Of a DNA stretch of 43,919 nt, positions 7,826 to 16,974 are shown in pieces; positions within the stretch are counted from its first letter, which is position 1; each line of letters begins with the position of its first letter. Source of the stretch: Candidatus Peribacteria bacterium. Its GTDB lineage: Bacteria; Patescibacteriota; Gracilibacteria; Peribacterales; Peribacteraceae. Under the pieces are notes generated by a model. It was not told where the DNA came from and did no database searches. It saw only the letters and a list, made by a program, of their open reading frames with translations. The stretch lies in NCBI GenBank assembly GCA_009691305.1, contig SICS01000004.1:1-43919 (forward strand). Reading direction: 5' to 3'. The position numbers and the translations under genes were made by a program.

Positions 7826-10800
7826 CTACGACTGCTTCAGCACCTCTGGCCAGCTCAGGATCGGCAATTCCTCCACCTTCTGCAGCGTCATTGCCTCCAC
7901 CAGCCGTTTGGCCAATTGGACGTTCGTGATCAGCGGGATGCCGTGGTCGGTCGCGAGGCGGCGGATGTAGTAGCCGTCGGTCTGCTCATCCATGCTCGTG
8001 TGCGTGGGGATGTTGACGACCAGGTCGATCCGCTTCTGTTCCAGGTACTCGCGGATGTTGGGGCTGCGCGGTTGGGAGACCTTGTGGAGCAGCCCGGACG
8101 GGATGTCGCGCGACGTCAGGAACTCGTGGGTGCGCTCCGTCGCGAAGAACGAGAAGCCGAGGCGCAGGAGTTCCTGGATCGAGGGCAGCAGGTCGATCTT
8201 GTCCTCCAGCCGCCCGACGGTGATCAAAATATTCTTCTGCGGCAGGCGGAAGCCCACCGCGAGCATTGAGAGCAGTAGCGCCTGCTCGGCCGTCCATCCG
8301 AAGCACGCGACTTCGCCGGTGCTGGCCATTTCGACGCCCAGCCGCGGGTCGGCTCCCTTCAGGCGACTAAAGCTGAACTGGGCGGCCTTTACCGCAACGT
8401 GGTCGAGGTCGACTGTCTGGTAACGCTTGTCCGGAGGCGCCTTGCCGAGGAGCGCCTGCGTGGCGAGCACCGCGAAGTTCACGCCGGTCACTTTGCTCGC
8501 GAAGGGAAAGCTGCGGCTGGCGCGGAGGTTGCATTCGATCACCTTCAGGTGGTTGCTCTTCGCGAGGACCTGGATGTTGAACGGCCCACTGATCTCCAGC
8601 CCTGCGGCGATCTGCTTGGCGATCACTTTTAACCGGCGCAGGGTCGCCACGTTCACGCGCTGCGGCGGCAGCACGATGGTCGCATCACCCGAGTGCACGC
8701 CCGCGTTCTCCACGTGTTCCGAGATGGCATAGAGAAGGAGGCTGCCGTTCTGTGCGACGCCATCGATCTCGATTTCCTTTGCGCCCTGCTCGAACTTCGA
8801 GATGACGACAGGTGCTTCCTTGGACACAAGTGCGGCCTGTTCGATGTACGCTTGTAAATCTGCATTGCTGTGGACGACGGCCATGGCTGCGCCCGAGAGT
8901 ACGTAGCTGGGGCGGACAATCACGGGGTACTGCACGCCTTCGGCGAATGTGCGCGCGGACCCGATGTCGGCGAACTCCTTCCACGACGGCTGGTCGATGC
9001 CGAGCGTGTCGAGGAGGGTACTGAACTTGTTGCGGTCTTCGGCGCGGTCGATGTTCACGGGGTCGGTGCCGAGGATCTGCAACCCGGCGCGCGCGAGCTT
9101 CGGCGAGAGCGAGTTGGGGATCTGTCCGCCCATCGAGACCACGATGCCGTCGGGATGCGTCAGGTCGGCGATGTCCCGCACGCGTTCCTCTGTCAGCTGT
9201 TCAAAGAAGAGAACGTCGCATTCGTCGTAGTCGGTGCTGACGGTCTCGGGGTTGCTGTTCACCATCACCACTTCGAAGCCCTGCTCCTGGAGCTCATGCG
9301 CGGCCTGCACGCAGCACCAGTCAAACTCCACTGACGAGCCAATCGAATACGGTCCGCCGCCCAGCACGATTGCGCGCTTCTTCTTCGGGTCCTTCGTAAA
9401 CGTCACGTCGTGCTCCGTGCCGTGGTACGTCATGTAGAGGTAATTCGTGTGTGCGGGGAATTCGCCCGCGAGCGTATCGACCTGCTTGATGACGGGGGTG
9501 ATGCCGAAGCCGATGCGCTTTGTGCGGATCTGCTCCTGCGGCTCCTCACGGATGACGCCGATGGAGGAATCGGAGAATCCGTGGCATTTCGCGCGGGCCA
9601 GGAGGCCCGCACTGAGCGGCGATGCCTTGGACTGGAACAGTTCTTTCGCGACCACACTGCAGCGGTGGATCGCGTCCAGGAACCAGGTGTCGATGCCGGT
9701 GGCGATCGAAATTTCCTTGGGCGACCATTCGCCTTCGAGCGCGGCCGCCACGGCGAAGAGACGGCGCGGGGTCGGGCGCCGGACTTCTTTATTGAGATCC
9801 GTGAACGGGAACGGCACAGGGTAGAGCCCGTTTGCACCGATGTTGAGCATGCGGATGGCTTTCTGCAGTGCTTCCTCAAATGTGCGCCCAAGCGCCATTA
9901 CCTCGCCCACCGACTTCATTTCGCTCGTCACCTGGTCGTTGACGAAGCGGAACTTCTGCAGGTCCCAGCGGGGCATCTTCACTGCCACGTAGTCGAGCGA
10001 CGGCTCGAAGTCCGCGCACGTGATTTCCGTGATTGCGTTCTTCAGCGACGGCAGCGTGTACCCCAGCGCGAGTTTGGCGGCGACGAATGCGAGCGGGTAG
10101 CCGGTCGCCTTGGACGCCAGCGCGGAGCTGCGGCTGAGCCGGGCGTTGACCTCGATCACGCGGTACTTGCGCGAGCGGGGATCGAGTGCGAACTGGATGT
10201 TGCACTCGCCGACAATCCCCAGGTGCCGGATCACTTTGAGCGAGATCGACCGCAGCATCTGGTATTCGGTGTTATCCAGCGTCTGGCTGGGCGCGACCAC
10301 GATCGATTCCCCCGTGTGGATGCCGAGTGGGTCGACGTTCTCCATGTTGCACACCGTGATGCAGTTGTCCGCACGGTCCCGGACGACTTCATATTCGATC
10401 TCCTTCCATCCGGTGAGGTCTTCCTCCACGAGCACCTGATGGCTCTCCACGAAGGCGACTTTCACGATGTCGCGCAGTTCTTCTTCATTCATCGCGCGTC
10501 CGCTGCCCTTGCCACCCAGCGCGAACGCGGCGCGGATGATGACGGGATAGATGATCTCCTTGCCCGCTTCGAGGGCAGCCGGCATCGATTCGCACGCACG
10601 CGAGCGTGGCACGTCGACCCCGATGCTTTTCAGCTCCGCGTTGAAGAGAGCCCGGTCTTCGGTCTTGTTGATGCTGTCGACGGGTGTCCCGAGCACCACG
10701 ATGCCGTGCTTCTTCAAAATCCCCTGCGCATCCAGGGCGACGCCGCAGTTGAGGGCCGTCTGCCCGCCAAAACTGAGCGCAATCGCGTCCGGTTTTTCCT

Positions 10801-11086
10801 TCTCGATGACTTTGGTGACGAAGTGGGGCGTGATCGGCAAAAAGTAGACCGCGTCGGCAAGTCCCCAGCTCGTCTGGTTCGTCGCGATGTTTGGGTTGAT
10901 GAGCACGACCCGCTTGCCTTCCTCCTTAAACGCCTTGATCGCCTGGCTGCCCGAATAGTCGAATTCCCCCGCTTCCCCGATCTTCAATGCCCCCGACCCG
11001 AGCAGCAGGATCGTCCGGATTTTCGAAAAATCATTCCCCCCGCCCTTATTAGGCGTCGAGGAGCCGACGTCCTTCTCTGCGATCAT
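7826..11086 (-). CDS. carB: carbamoyl-phosphate synthase large subunit
   Basis: Duplicated ATP-grasp: LLLGSGALKIGEAGEFDYSGSQAIKAFKEEG and VLGGGPYSIGSSVEFDWCCVQAAHELQEQG; C-terminal MGS-like domain; start placed at MIAEKD. Confidence 0.95.
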   Translation of the reverse strand: MIAEKDVGSSTPNKGGGNDFSKIRTILLLGSGALKIGEAGEFDYSGSQAIKAFKEEGKRVVLINPNIATNQTSWGLADAVYFLPITPHFVTKVIEKEKPDAIALSFGGQTALNCGVALDAQGILKKHGIVVLGTPVDSINKTEDRALFNAELKSIGVDVPRSRACESMPAALEAGKEIIYPVIIRAAFALGGKGSGRAMNEEELRDIVKVAFVESHQVLVEEDLTGWKEIEYEVVRDRADNCITVCNMENVDPLGIHTGESIVVAPSQTLDNTEYQMLRSISLKVIRHLGIVGECNIQFALDPRSRKYRVIEVNARLSRSSALASKATGYPLAFVAAKLALGYTLPSLKNAITEITCADFEPSLDYVAVKMPRWDLQKFRFVNDQVTSEMKSVGEVMALGRTFEEALQKAIRMLNIGANGLYPVPFPFTDLNKEVRRPTPRRLFAVAAALEGEWSPKEISIATGIDTWFLDAIHRCSVVAKELFQSKASPLSAGLLARAKCHGFSDSSIGVIREEPQEQIRTKRIGFGITPVIKQVDTLAGEFPAHTNYLYMTYHGTEHDVTFTKDPKKKRAIVLGGGPYSIGSSVEFDWCCVQAAHELQEQGFEVVMVNSNPETVSTDYDECDVLFFEQLTEERVRDIADLTHPDGIVVSMGGQIPNSLSPKLARAGLQILGTDPVNIDRAEDRNKFSTLLDTLGIDQPSWKEFADIGSARTFAEGVQYPVIVRPSYVLSGAAMAVVHSNADLQAYIEQAALVSKEAPVVISKFEQGAKEIEIDGVAQNGSLLLYAISEHVENAGVHSGDATIVLPPQRVNVATLRRLKVIAKQIAAGLEISGPFNIQVLAKSNHLKVIECNLRASRSFPFASKVTGVNFAVLATQALLGKAPPDKRYQTVDLDHVAVKAAQFSFSRLKGADPRLGVEMASTGEVACFGWTAEQALLLSMLAVGFRLPQKNILITVGRLEDKIDLLPSIQELLRLGFSFFATERTHEFLTSRDIPSGLLHKVSQPRSPNIREYLEQKRIDLVVNIPTHTSMDEQTDGYYIRRLATDHGIPLITNVQLAKRLVEAMTLQKVEELPILSWPEVLKQS

Positions 11087-11193
11087 GTCCGGGGGAGAGT
11101 AGGGGAGGGTGATGCCGGGTGCAAGAGGCTCTGCTACACTGATCCCCGAAGCCCCTCCGGATACTCTCTGTCGCATCGGTCCTGACCCTCTTT

Positions 11194-12009
11194 GTGGCCG
11201 CAGTTCCCGGCGTTTTTGCCGATCCCTACCAAGATCTCCAAAGCGGCGTGAACGCATTCACGCCGGTGATCCAGATGGACCTGCAGCAGCACGCGCAAGA
11301 CCAGCTGGACACGAAGCTGGAAGCGGGCGATGACTTCTTCCCGATGTCCGGTTCCGGCGCTGCGTCCTCCCGTCCCATTGTGGGCGAAGGGGGCCAGTTC
11401 GTGTCCTTCAAGATCGATGGCGTGTCATACGTCCTCTCAGACGTCCCTGCCAGCCAGTGGTTTGCACCGTACGTGCGCGACGTCGCCGACCGCGGCATCG
11501 TCTCGGGCTACCGCGACGCCAATGGGGTACCCACTGGGATCTTTGGGCCGGAGCGGCCTGTGAGCATTGAGGAGCTCGCAAAGATGGCCATCGGTGCTGC
11601 GCAGATCAATATCGGATCCGGTGGCGTGTTGCCCAAGAACGTCGGCGCGCGGCAGAGCTGGTCGAAGTCCTACATCAATACGGCGGAGAGGGCGGGCTTC
11701 GCCATCTACACGGACGGCTCCGTCGACGTGACCCGGTCGGCGACACGCGCAGAAGTTGTGATGACGATCCTCCAGGCATTCGGCGTTTCCCTGCGCGATA
11801 TCCCTCCCGCGGATCTTGCGTTCACCGACGTGAGCTCGGCCACACTCTTCGCGCCTGCCATCTTCACTGCACTCAATGATGGCGTCGTCTCGGGCTTCAC
11901 CGACGCCAATGGCAACCTCACCGGCATCTTCGGTCCCGAATTGCCAGTGAACCGCGCGGAGGTCAGCAAAATCATCAGCATCGCCGTGCAGATTTACGGA
12001 GGGGAGTGA
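11194..12009 (+). CDS. S-layer homology (SLH) domain protein
   Basis: Repeats FSxV/FTDV...GIVSGYRDANGVPTGIFGPERPVSIEELAKM and FTDVSSATLFAPAIFTALNDGVVSGFTDANGNLTGIFGPELPVNRAEVSKI. Confidence 0.85.
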   Translation: MAAVPGVFADPYQDLQSGVNAFTPVIQMDLQQHAQDQLDTKLEAGDDFFPMSGSGAASSRPIVGEGGQFVSFKIDGVSYVLSDVPASQWFAPYVRDVADRGIVSGYRDANGVPTGIFGPERPVSIEELAKMAIGAAQINIGSGGVLPKNVGARQSWSKSYINTAERAGFAIYTDGSVDVTRSATRAEVVMTILQAFGVSLRDIPPADLAFTDVSSATLFAPAIFTALNDGVVSGFTDANGNLTGIFGPELPVNRAEVSKIISIAVQIYGGE

Positions 12010-12010
12010 T

Positions 12011-12046
12011 GCGATGTCATCCTGAGCTTGCGAAGGACGACATCGC
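12011..12046. repeat. GCGATGTCaTCCTgagcttgcgaAGGAcGACATCGC hairpin
   Basis: Long palindrome directly after the SLH gene stop. Confidence 0.9.
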
Positions 12047-12083
12047 TTCTGTCTATGGTTCGCAGGCTCACCATGACAGAAGC
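12045..12083. repeat. GCTTCTGTCtATGGTtcgcaggctcACCATGACAGAAGC hairpin
   Basis: Long palindrome abutting the first, ends at the stop codon of the convergent EamA gene. Confidence 0.9.
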
Positions 12084-13081
12084 TACGCTCTCGGCCCCCT
12101 TGTCCGGTGCTGTACCTCGAGGTGCTTCGTGCTGGGGTGCATGCCTGCGAGCTCCAGGATCAGGGCACCAAGGATCAGGAAGGCCCCGCCCACGACGTGG
12201 TAGCCGAGAATCGGTTCATGCAAGATCCAGGCGGCGAATATGATGGAGCTGATCACCGTCATGTTGGTGAAGAGGGAGACGATGGTGACGGGCAGCCTGT
12301 CGAGCGCTTCGTAGAAGCTGAAGATGTTCAGGAAGCGCGAGATCAGGCCGAACCCGAGGAGCACGGGGATCATGGACATAGGGAACGCGCGGATCTCCTC
12401 GATCAGCGTGTACGACAGGAACGGTGAGATCAGGAAGAAACAGCTGACGGCGACCGCGCCTCGGATGAAGAGTATCAGGTGCGGTTCCGTGTGGCGGAGG
12501 TACTTGCGGAATATCACACTGCCCGTCGCGAAGGAAAGGCTGGAGAGGATCAGCAGGATGTCGCCCGGATACAAATGCAAGCCTTCGGTGAAGCCGCGCA
12601 ACGCAATCACCAGCACACCGGCGAACATCGTGGTGATCGAGAGCATGTGCTCGCGGTGGAAATGTTCATGCAGGACGATCACGGCCAGGATGATCAGGAA
12701 TACGGTTTCCATATTGCCGAAGAGCGACGCATTCACGGCGGTGCTCATCTTTAGTCCGGGGAAGAGCAGGAGCGGCGCAATCGTCCCGTTCGTGAGCCCG
12801 ATGCACAGCAGCGGCAGGTATGATTTTCGGGGCAGCTGTATCACTTTCCGGATGATCGGCATCAGCCCGTAGGAGAAGATCACAAAGAGCCCGGTGAGCA
12901 GTTCGCTGATGAAGAAGAGCGAGAGCGGCGACAGCGACTCCGTGAGGATTTTCGCGAACGTGTTGTAGGTCGACGCGGCCAAAATACACACCACCAGGGC
13001 GATGCCTCCAATAGAGCGCGAGGAAACGCTCTTTCCACGCCATTCTACGTAGGGCCACTGCTGAAGTGGGATGTGGATCAT
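12083..13081 (-). CDS. EamA/DMT-superfamily transporter
   Basis: 10-TM pattern with two EamA repeats (ASTYNTFAKILTESLSPLSLFFISE; LGYHVVGGAFLILGALILE). Confidence 0.85.
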   Translation of the reverse strand: MIHIPLQQWPYVEWRGKSVSSRSIGGIALVVCILAASTYNTFAKILTESLSPLSLFFISELLTGLFVIFSYGLMPIIRKVIQLPRKSYLPLLCIGLTNGTIAPLLLFPGLKMSTAVNASLFGNMETVFLIILAVIVLHEHFHREHMLSITTMFAGVLVIALRGFTEGLHLYPGDILLILSSLSFATGSVIFRKYLRHTEPHLILFIRGAVAVSCFFLISPFLSYTLIEEIRAFPMSMIPVLLGFGLISRFLNIFSFYEALDRLPVTIVSLFTNMTVISSIIFAAWILHEPILGYHVVGGAFLILGALILELAGMHPSTKHLEVQHRTRGPRA

Positions 13082-13219
13082 TTCAGATTATTATAGCATA
13101 TAATGCATTTTTAAGCAACTACGAGCGAAATGGCAAAAACTGCACTGGCATCCACTGGGCCCATGTTTGCCATGAGGCGATCTCCTCTCACATGCTACCA
13201 TCGACGGAGATCATTCAGT

Positions 13220-13309
13220 GCCGCTGTGGTGAAATGGTATACACGGGGGACTTAAAATCCCCTGACCTCTTATCGGGTCATGCTGGTTCGATTCCAGCCG
13301 GCGGCACCA
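13220..13309 (+). tRNA. tRNA-Leu (TAA), CCA encoded
   Basis: Acceptor GCCGCTG/CGGCGGC, anticodon loop CTTAAAA, long variable arm, GGTTCGATTCC, terminal ACCA. Confidence 0.95.
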
Positions 13310-13345
13310 TTGACGAAATACTAAATTGCTTTATTGTATACACAA

Positions 13346-13996
13346 ATGAAATTTCTTAATGAGGTAGTCGCTCTTGCAGAAAAAGGTGTGAATCCCGAAA
13401 GCCATTTAGCATTTGGGTTTCATGGAACGAGCATTCAAGCCATTAAATATCTGGCTCAAACAGGATATCTGCCAAATTCCGGCTGCTGCAGAGATGAGTT
13501 CCATCTATGTCCCACATCAGGAACAGATTATCAAGACGGACCTTTAGGTGAGGCACAGTCGTATGCAAGAATTCACGCTGTCAGAAATTCAATTATTCAA
13601 GAAATTAAAAATAGAATGCCAGAAATTGATGATCAATTTTTGGAGACTATGTGGAGTATGTGCGAATGTCCGAAGGGATTCTTCAATGTCGATAATAAAG
13701 CAGACGAGAGAATCCAGGCCCGCCTTCAGAAAATTCTGAAAACACCTTCAACAGTCATCCTCGACCGTTATATTCATAGACTTGTTTGCGATAAACAAGG
13801 ATTGGTAATTAGCCTGATACCAGAAATTACGAACTTGAAACGAAGGAAAGGCCTTGATGAAGATGTTGTTGTTGATGTGCCGAAAGGCCTGCCTATGAGA
13901 TACATTTCTGGAATAGAACCACAAGGACAATTTGAATGGGATGAAATATTGAAAAATGGCATGGAAAATGTGGAGCTCGTGTATAAACGGAAGTAA
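13346..13996 (+). CDS. uncharacterised protein with ADP-ribosyltransferase-like motifs
   Basis: FGFHGTSIQAIKYLAQTGYLP, GEAQSYARIHA and DEDVVVDVPKGLPMRYISGI; visibly AT-richer than its neighbours. Confidence 0.6.
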   Translation: MKFLNEVVALAEKGVNPESHLAFGFHGTSIQAIKYLAQTGYLPNSGCCRDEFHLCPTSGTDYQDGPLGEAQSYARIHAVRNSIIQEIKNRMPEIDDQFLETMWSMCECPKGFFNVDNKADERIQARLQKILKTPSTVILDRYIHRLVCDKQGLVISLIPEITNLKRRKGLDEDVVVDVPKGLPMRYISGIEPQGQFEWDEILKNGMENVELVYKRK

Positions 13997-14021
13997 ATCG
14001 ATCGGTTTCGTTATTATTCTT

Positions 14022-15329
14022 TCAGATCGGCAACGCCTCCAATTTGATCTTTGGCGACAGTTCCTTGTCGCCTCTTTCTCCGACCTTGAGGGGTTCACGC
14101 GTGATGGGGTCCACTTCCTGCGCGACGACGACGAGGCGGCGTAAGGTGGTGCCCACCGGTGTGCAGGTCATGAGCGTCGCGATGCGTTTGTTTTCGGGTT
14201 GATCGAGGACGGTCGTGTCGCTGGGGCTCACTTCACGTTTGCCGGTGACGACATAGCGGTGCCGGTCGCCGCGGAAGTAGACCCAGTACTCGTCGCCCGC
14301 TTTCAAATCTTGCAGCCGCGCGAAGACGGTTTTGTATTTGCCCGGCGCCCACGGGTAGTAGGAGCTGTGCCCGGTGACGAAGAAGTTCCCCGCCTGCCCC
14401 GGTCGCGCCGTGCCGGGATAGTGGACGACGCCATCCGTGAGCGCGGTCTGGATGTCGGTCTCCACTTGGTCCCAGTCCTGGCGAATGAGCGAATCGACCG
14501 GCGGCGTTACAAGCGGGATGTTCAGGCGAAGTTTCGGTATCAGGATGCGGTTATCTGGCGGTCCTACCCCCGGTAGGAAGCTGAGGAGTTCGCCGCGTTC
14601 GCGACTGTCGGGTGACTGCTTGGCGCCCTGCTTGAGCGTCTCGATCATGGCGGTGTCTTCCTCGCTCTCGAGTGATTCGATGGTCGGGCTACTGAGGACC
14701 ATCGTCACCTTCGACCGCGTGATCTGCCAGAAGCTGTCGTAGTTCAGCGCAACGAAAAGGAAGAGGAAGATCATTGTGAACGTCCCGCCGAAGCGCACGA
14801 TATCCAGGAGGAAGAGCATGCCACGGCTGTACTGTTTGATCTCACGTTTGCGCGTGGGTACCCAGACCGGCTGCGCTAGAAAATTCCATGCAGTGCGGAA
14901 GAAAGCGGCGATGTCATCGCGCGCTTGCTGTAGGACAGGCATCCCTGCCGTGACGCTCACACGGTACTGTCGCGCACCCTCCCGCACGGCACCGCGCGTT
15001 ACCGTCCGCAGTTGCACAATGCGTTCGTGGACGTGTATGCGGATCGGTTCGGGCCGTGGAGTTTCCGCTGACGGCATTGCCGGTGCCTCGACCGCATGCA
15101 ATTGCGCGGGCTCGTCTTCGACGATGATCCATTCCGTGATCTCTTCCTCAACGTCCGCAGCCGGGAACGGCTGCTGCTGAGAAGTGTACTCAGCAGCGCC
15201 CCTTCGTGGGCGCGGCTCCACGGTCTCCGCAGGTTCAGGCTGAGCCGAGGGAATGATGATATTCCCGTCGGCATCGTAGTAGGCGCGGTGCGGGTTTGGA
15301 GGGTTCAGCAAATCAAGAGAGTATATCAT
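14022..15329 (-). CDS. sortase with long N-terminal extension
   Basis: Sortase signatures VTGHSSYYPWAPGKYKTVF and TLMTCTPVGTTLRRLVVVAQ; TM before the catalytic domain; start placed at MIYSLD. Confidence 0.9.
   Translation of the reverse strand: MIYSLDLLNPPNPHRAYYDADGNIIIPSAQPEPAETVEPRPRRGAAEYTSQQQPFPAADVEEEITEWIIVEDEPAQLHAVEAPAMPSAETPRPEPIRIHVHERIVQLRTVTRGAVREGARQYRVSVTAGMPVLQQARDDIAAFFRTAWNFLAQPVWVPTRKREIKQYSRGMLFLLDIVRFGGTFTMIFLFLFVALNYDSFWQITRSKVTMVLSSPTIESLESEEDTAMIETLKQGAKQSPDSRERGELLSFLPGVGPPDNRILIPKLRLNIPLVTPPVDSLIRQDWDQVETDIQTALTDGVVHYPGTARPGQAGNFFVTGHSSYYPWAPGKYKTVFARLQDLKAGDEYWVYFRGDRHRYVVTGKREVSPSDTTVLDQPENKRIATLMTCTPVGTTLRRLVVVAQEVDPITREPLKVGERGDKELSPKIKLEALPI
15189..15216. repeat. 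palindrome CTCAGCAGCGCCCCTTCGTGGGCGCGGC inside the sortase CDS
   Basis: Matches the RAYT-flanking palindromes at 29171 and 28503-28588. Confidence 0.85.
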
Positions 15330-15393
15330 GTTCTTGGCTTGTTTGAAAGAATCCTTCGATACGCTTGCTGCGGAGTTTATCCCGAGCTCGCCT

Positions 15394-16485
15394 CTACAAA
15401 ATGACACCACCACCCACCACTTCTTCCCCCCTGTACAGCACCAAAGATTGTCCTGCAGCCTGGGGTGGTTGCGGGTCGTCAAAGGTGAAGGTACCGCGGT
15501 CGCCAATGACGGAAATTGTTCCGCGTAGACGTTGTGATAAAGATCTTGTCCGGCACTCAAATGGGGTCGGGGAATCCGCCTCGGGCATCCACGAAATCCA
15601 CCGAAGTTCCTGGAGCTGGACGGAGGGCACATGTTCGACACCCTGTTCATTCACGACGAGTCGGTTGGTGGAGGAATCTTTGGCGACGACTTCCAACGGA
15701 ATTTTCAATCCGCCGATTTTCAGTCCACGTCTCTGGCCGACGGTATAGAGCGGCAGTCCTTCGTGCTCTCCAACCATCTCACCATCCCGTCGGACGATCA
15801 TTCCCGGCTCCAACGCATCGCGTAAATGCCTCTTCAAAAATTCCTGCGGGGTCTTCTCAGGGAAAAAACAGAGGTCCTGGCTCTCGCGGTAGTGCTCGTC
15901 GAACGGCACGCCGAAATTCTGTGCGAGCGAGTATACGTCTGCCTTCTGCATCGCGCCGAGTGGGAAGAGGACGTTGCTGAGCTGCTCTTGCGTGAGCCCG
16001 TAGAGGTAGTAGCTCTGGTCCTTCGCCTGGTCGACCGCTTCCAAGAGGAGATGACGCTCAGACCCATCGGGCAACCGCTCCTTCGCAACACGGGCGTAAT
16101 GCCCAGTCGCGAGTCGATCACAGCTGAGTTCTTTCATCAGCGAGAGTAATTTTCCGAACTTGATCGTGCGATTGCAGCGGATGCACGGGTTCGGCGTCAG
16201 CCCGTTTCGATATCCCTCAAGAAACGGATCGACGACCTGCTCTTTGAACTCATCCTGCAGGTCGACAATGTGGAGAGGGATATTCAATTGTTTCGCCACG
16301 AACTGCGTGCGCGCCGCGGTCTGGGCGTTGCAACACTTGCTCGGCAGGATCTCCGAGATCGCGGGTGCCAACGGGTCCGTCCAGAGTGTGAACCGCACAC
16401 CAATAAGCTCATGTCCTTGGCTCGCGAGCAGGTGAGCGACAGTCGATGAATCAATTCCGCCGGAGAGGGCCACAAGAATACGCAT
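15394..16485 (-). CDS. mnmA: tRNA-specific 2-thiouridylase MnmA
   Basis: MRILVALSGGIDSSTVAHLL PP-loop, TPNPCIRCNRTIKFGKL, RESQDLCFF. Confidence 0.95.
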   Translation of the reverse strand: MRILVALSGGIDSSTVAHLLASQGHELIGVRFTLWTDPLAPAISEILPSKCCNAQTAARTQFVAKQLNIPLHIVDLQDEFKEQVVDPFLEGYRNGLTPNPCIRCNRTIKFGKLLSLMKELSCDRLATGHYARVAKERLPDGSERHLLLEAVDQAKDQSYYLYGLTQEQLSNVLFPLGAMQKADVYSLAQNFGVPFDEHYRESQDLCFFPEKTPQEFLKRHLRDALEPGMIVRRDGEMVGEHEGLPLYTVGQRRGLKIGGLKIPLEVVAKDSSTNRLVVNEQGVEHVPSVQLQELRWISWMPEADSPTPFECRTRSLSQRLRGTISVIGDRGTFTFDDPQPPQAAGQSLVLYRGEEVVGGGVIL

Positions 16486-16575
16486 TGATCAAATTATAGC
16501 GTTCCAAAGCCGTTTTTTGATAGAAGAATCTACTGAAGTTGTGATCCTATATTCTTCTTTGTAGGGTATCTGCCT

Positions 16576-16974
16576 ATGTTGCCGCTCATGAAATATACCG
16601 TGCCCGATGGACCTGAGCCGAAAGGCCTCGGCCTGAGCGAGTTGCAGGTGCAGGCTGACCAATTGGCGTATATGTCTGTGTTTGATCTGCCTCTGGACCA
16701 GATGCAAGACCTGCTCGACACCGCCTATGCTCATTTGGCACTGGGGAATTCATTTCACTATCGAAACTCCCTTCTCGACACCATCCAGATGCTCGAGGTG
16801 TTCATTCATGTTCGTGTAGCGCTGGAAAATTTCACGAAATCTGTCTCTGTTCGTGACGAAGCGTACCCCGATAGTGCTACCATGGACGCATGCAATTCCA
16901 ATCAATTTCAGAATTCATCAATCACGCCCGATCCAAGGGCATGGACCACCAAACCATCCGAATGCTCCTCTTGA
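16576..16974 (+). CDS. hypothetical protein, 3' end overlapping the next gene
   Basis: ORF with plausible composition for the first ~95 codons; overlaps the DUF5671 CDS and an antisense ORF. Confidence 0.35.
   Translation: MLPLMKYTVPDGPEPKGLGLSELQVQADQLAYMSVFDLPLDQMQDLLDTAYAHLALGNSFHYRNSLLDTIQMLEVFIHVRVALENFTKSVSVRDEAYPDSATMDACNSNQFQNSSITPDPRAWTTKPSECSS

Noticed and set aside
9410-11185. 591-aa plus-strand ORF
   Set aside because: Fully antisense to carB; His/Arg/Asp-rich composition typical of the shadow frame of a GC-rich gene.
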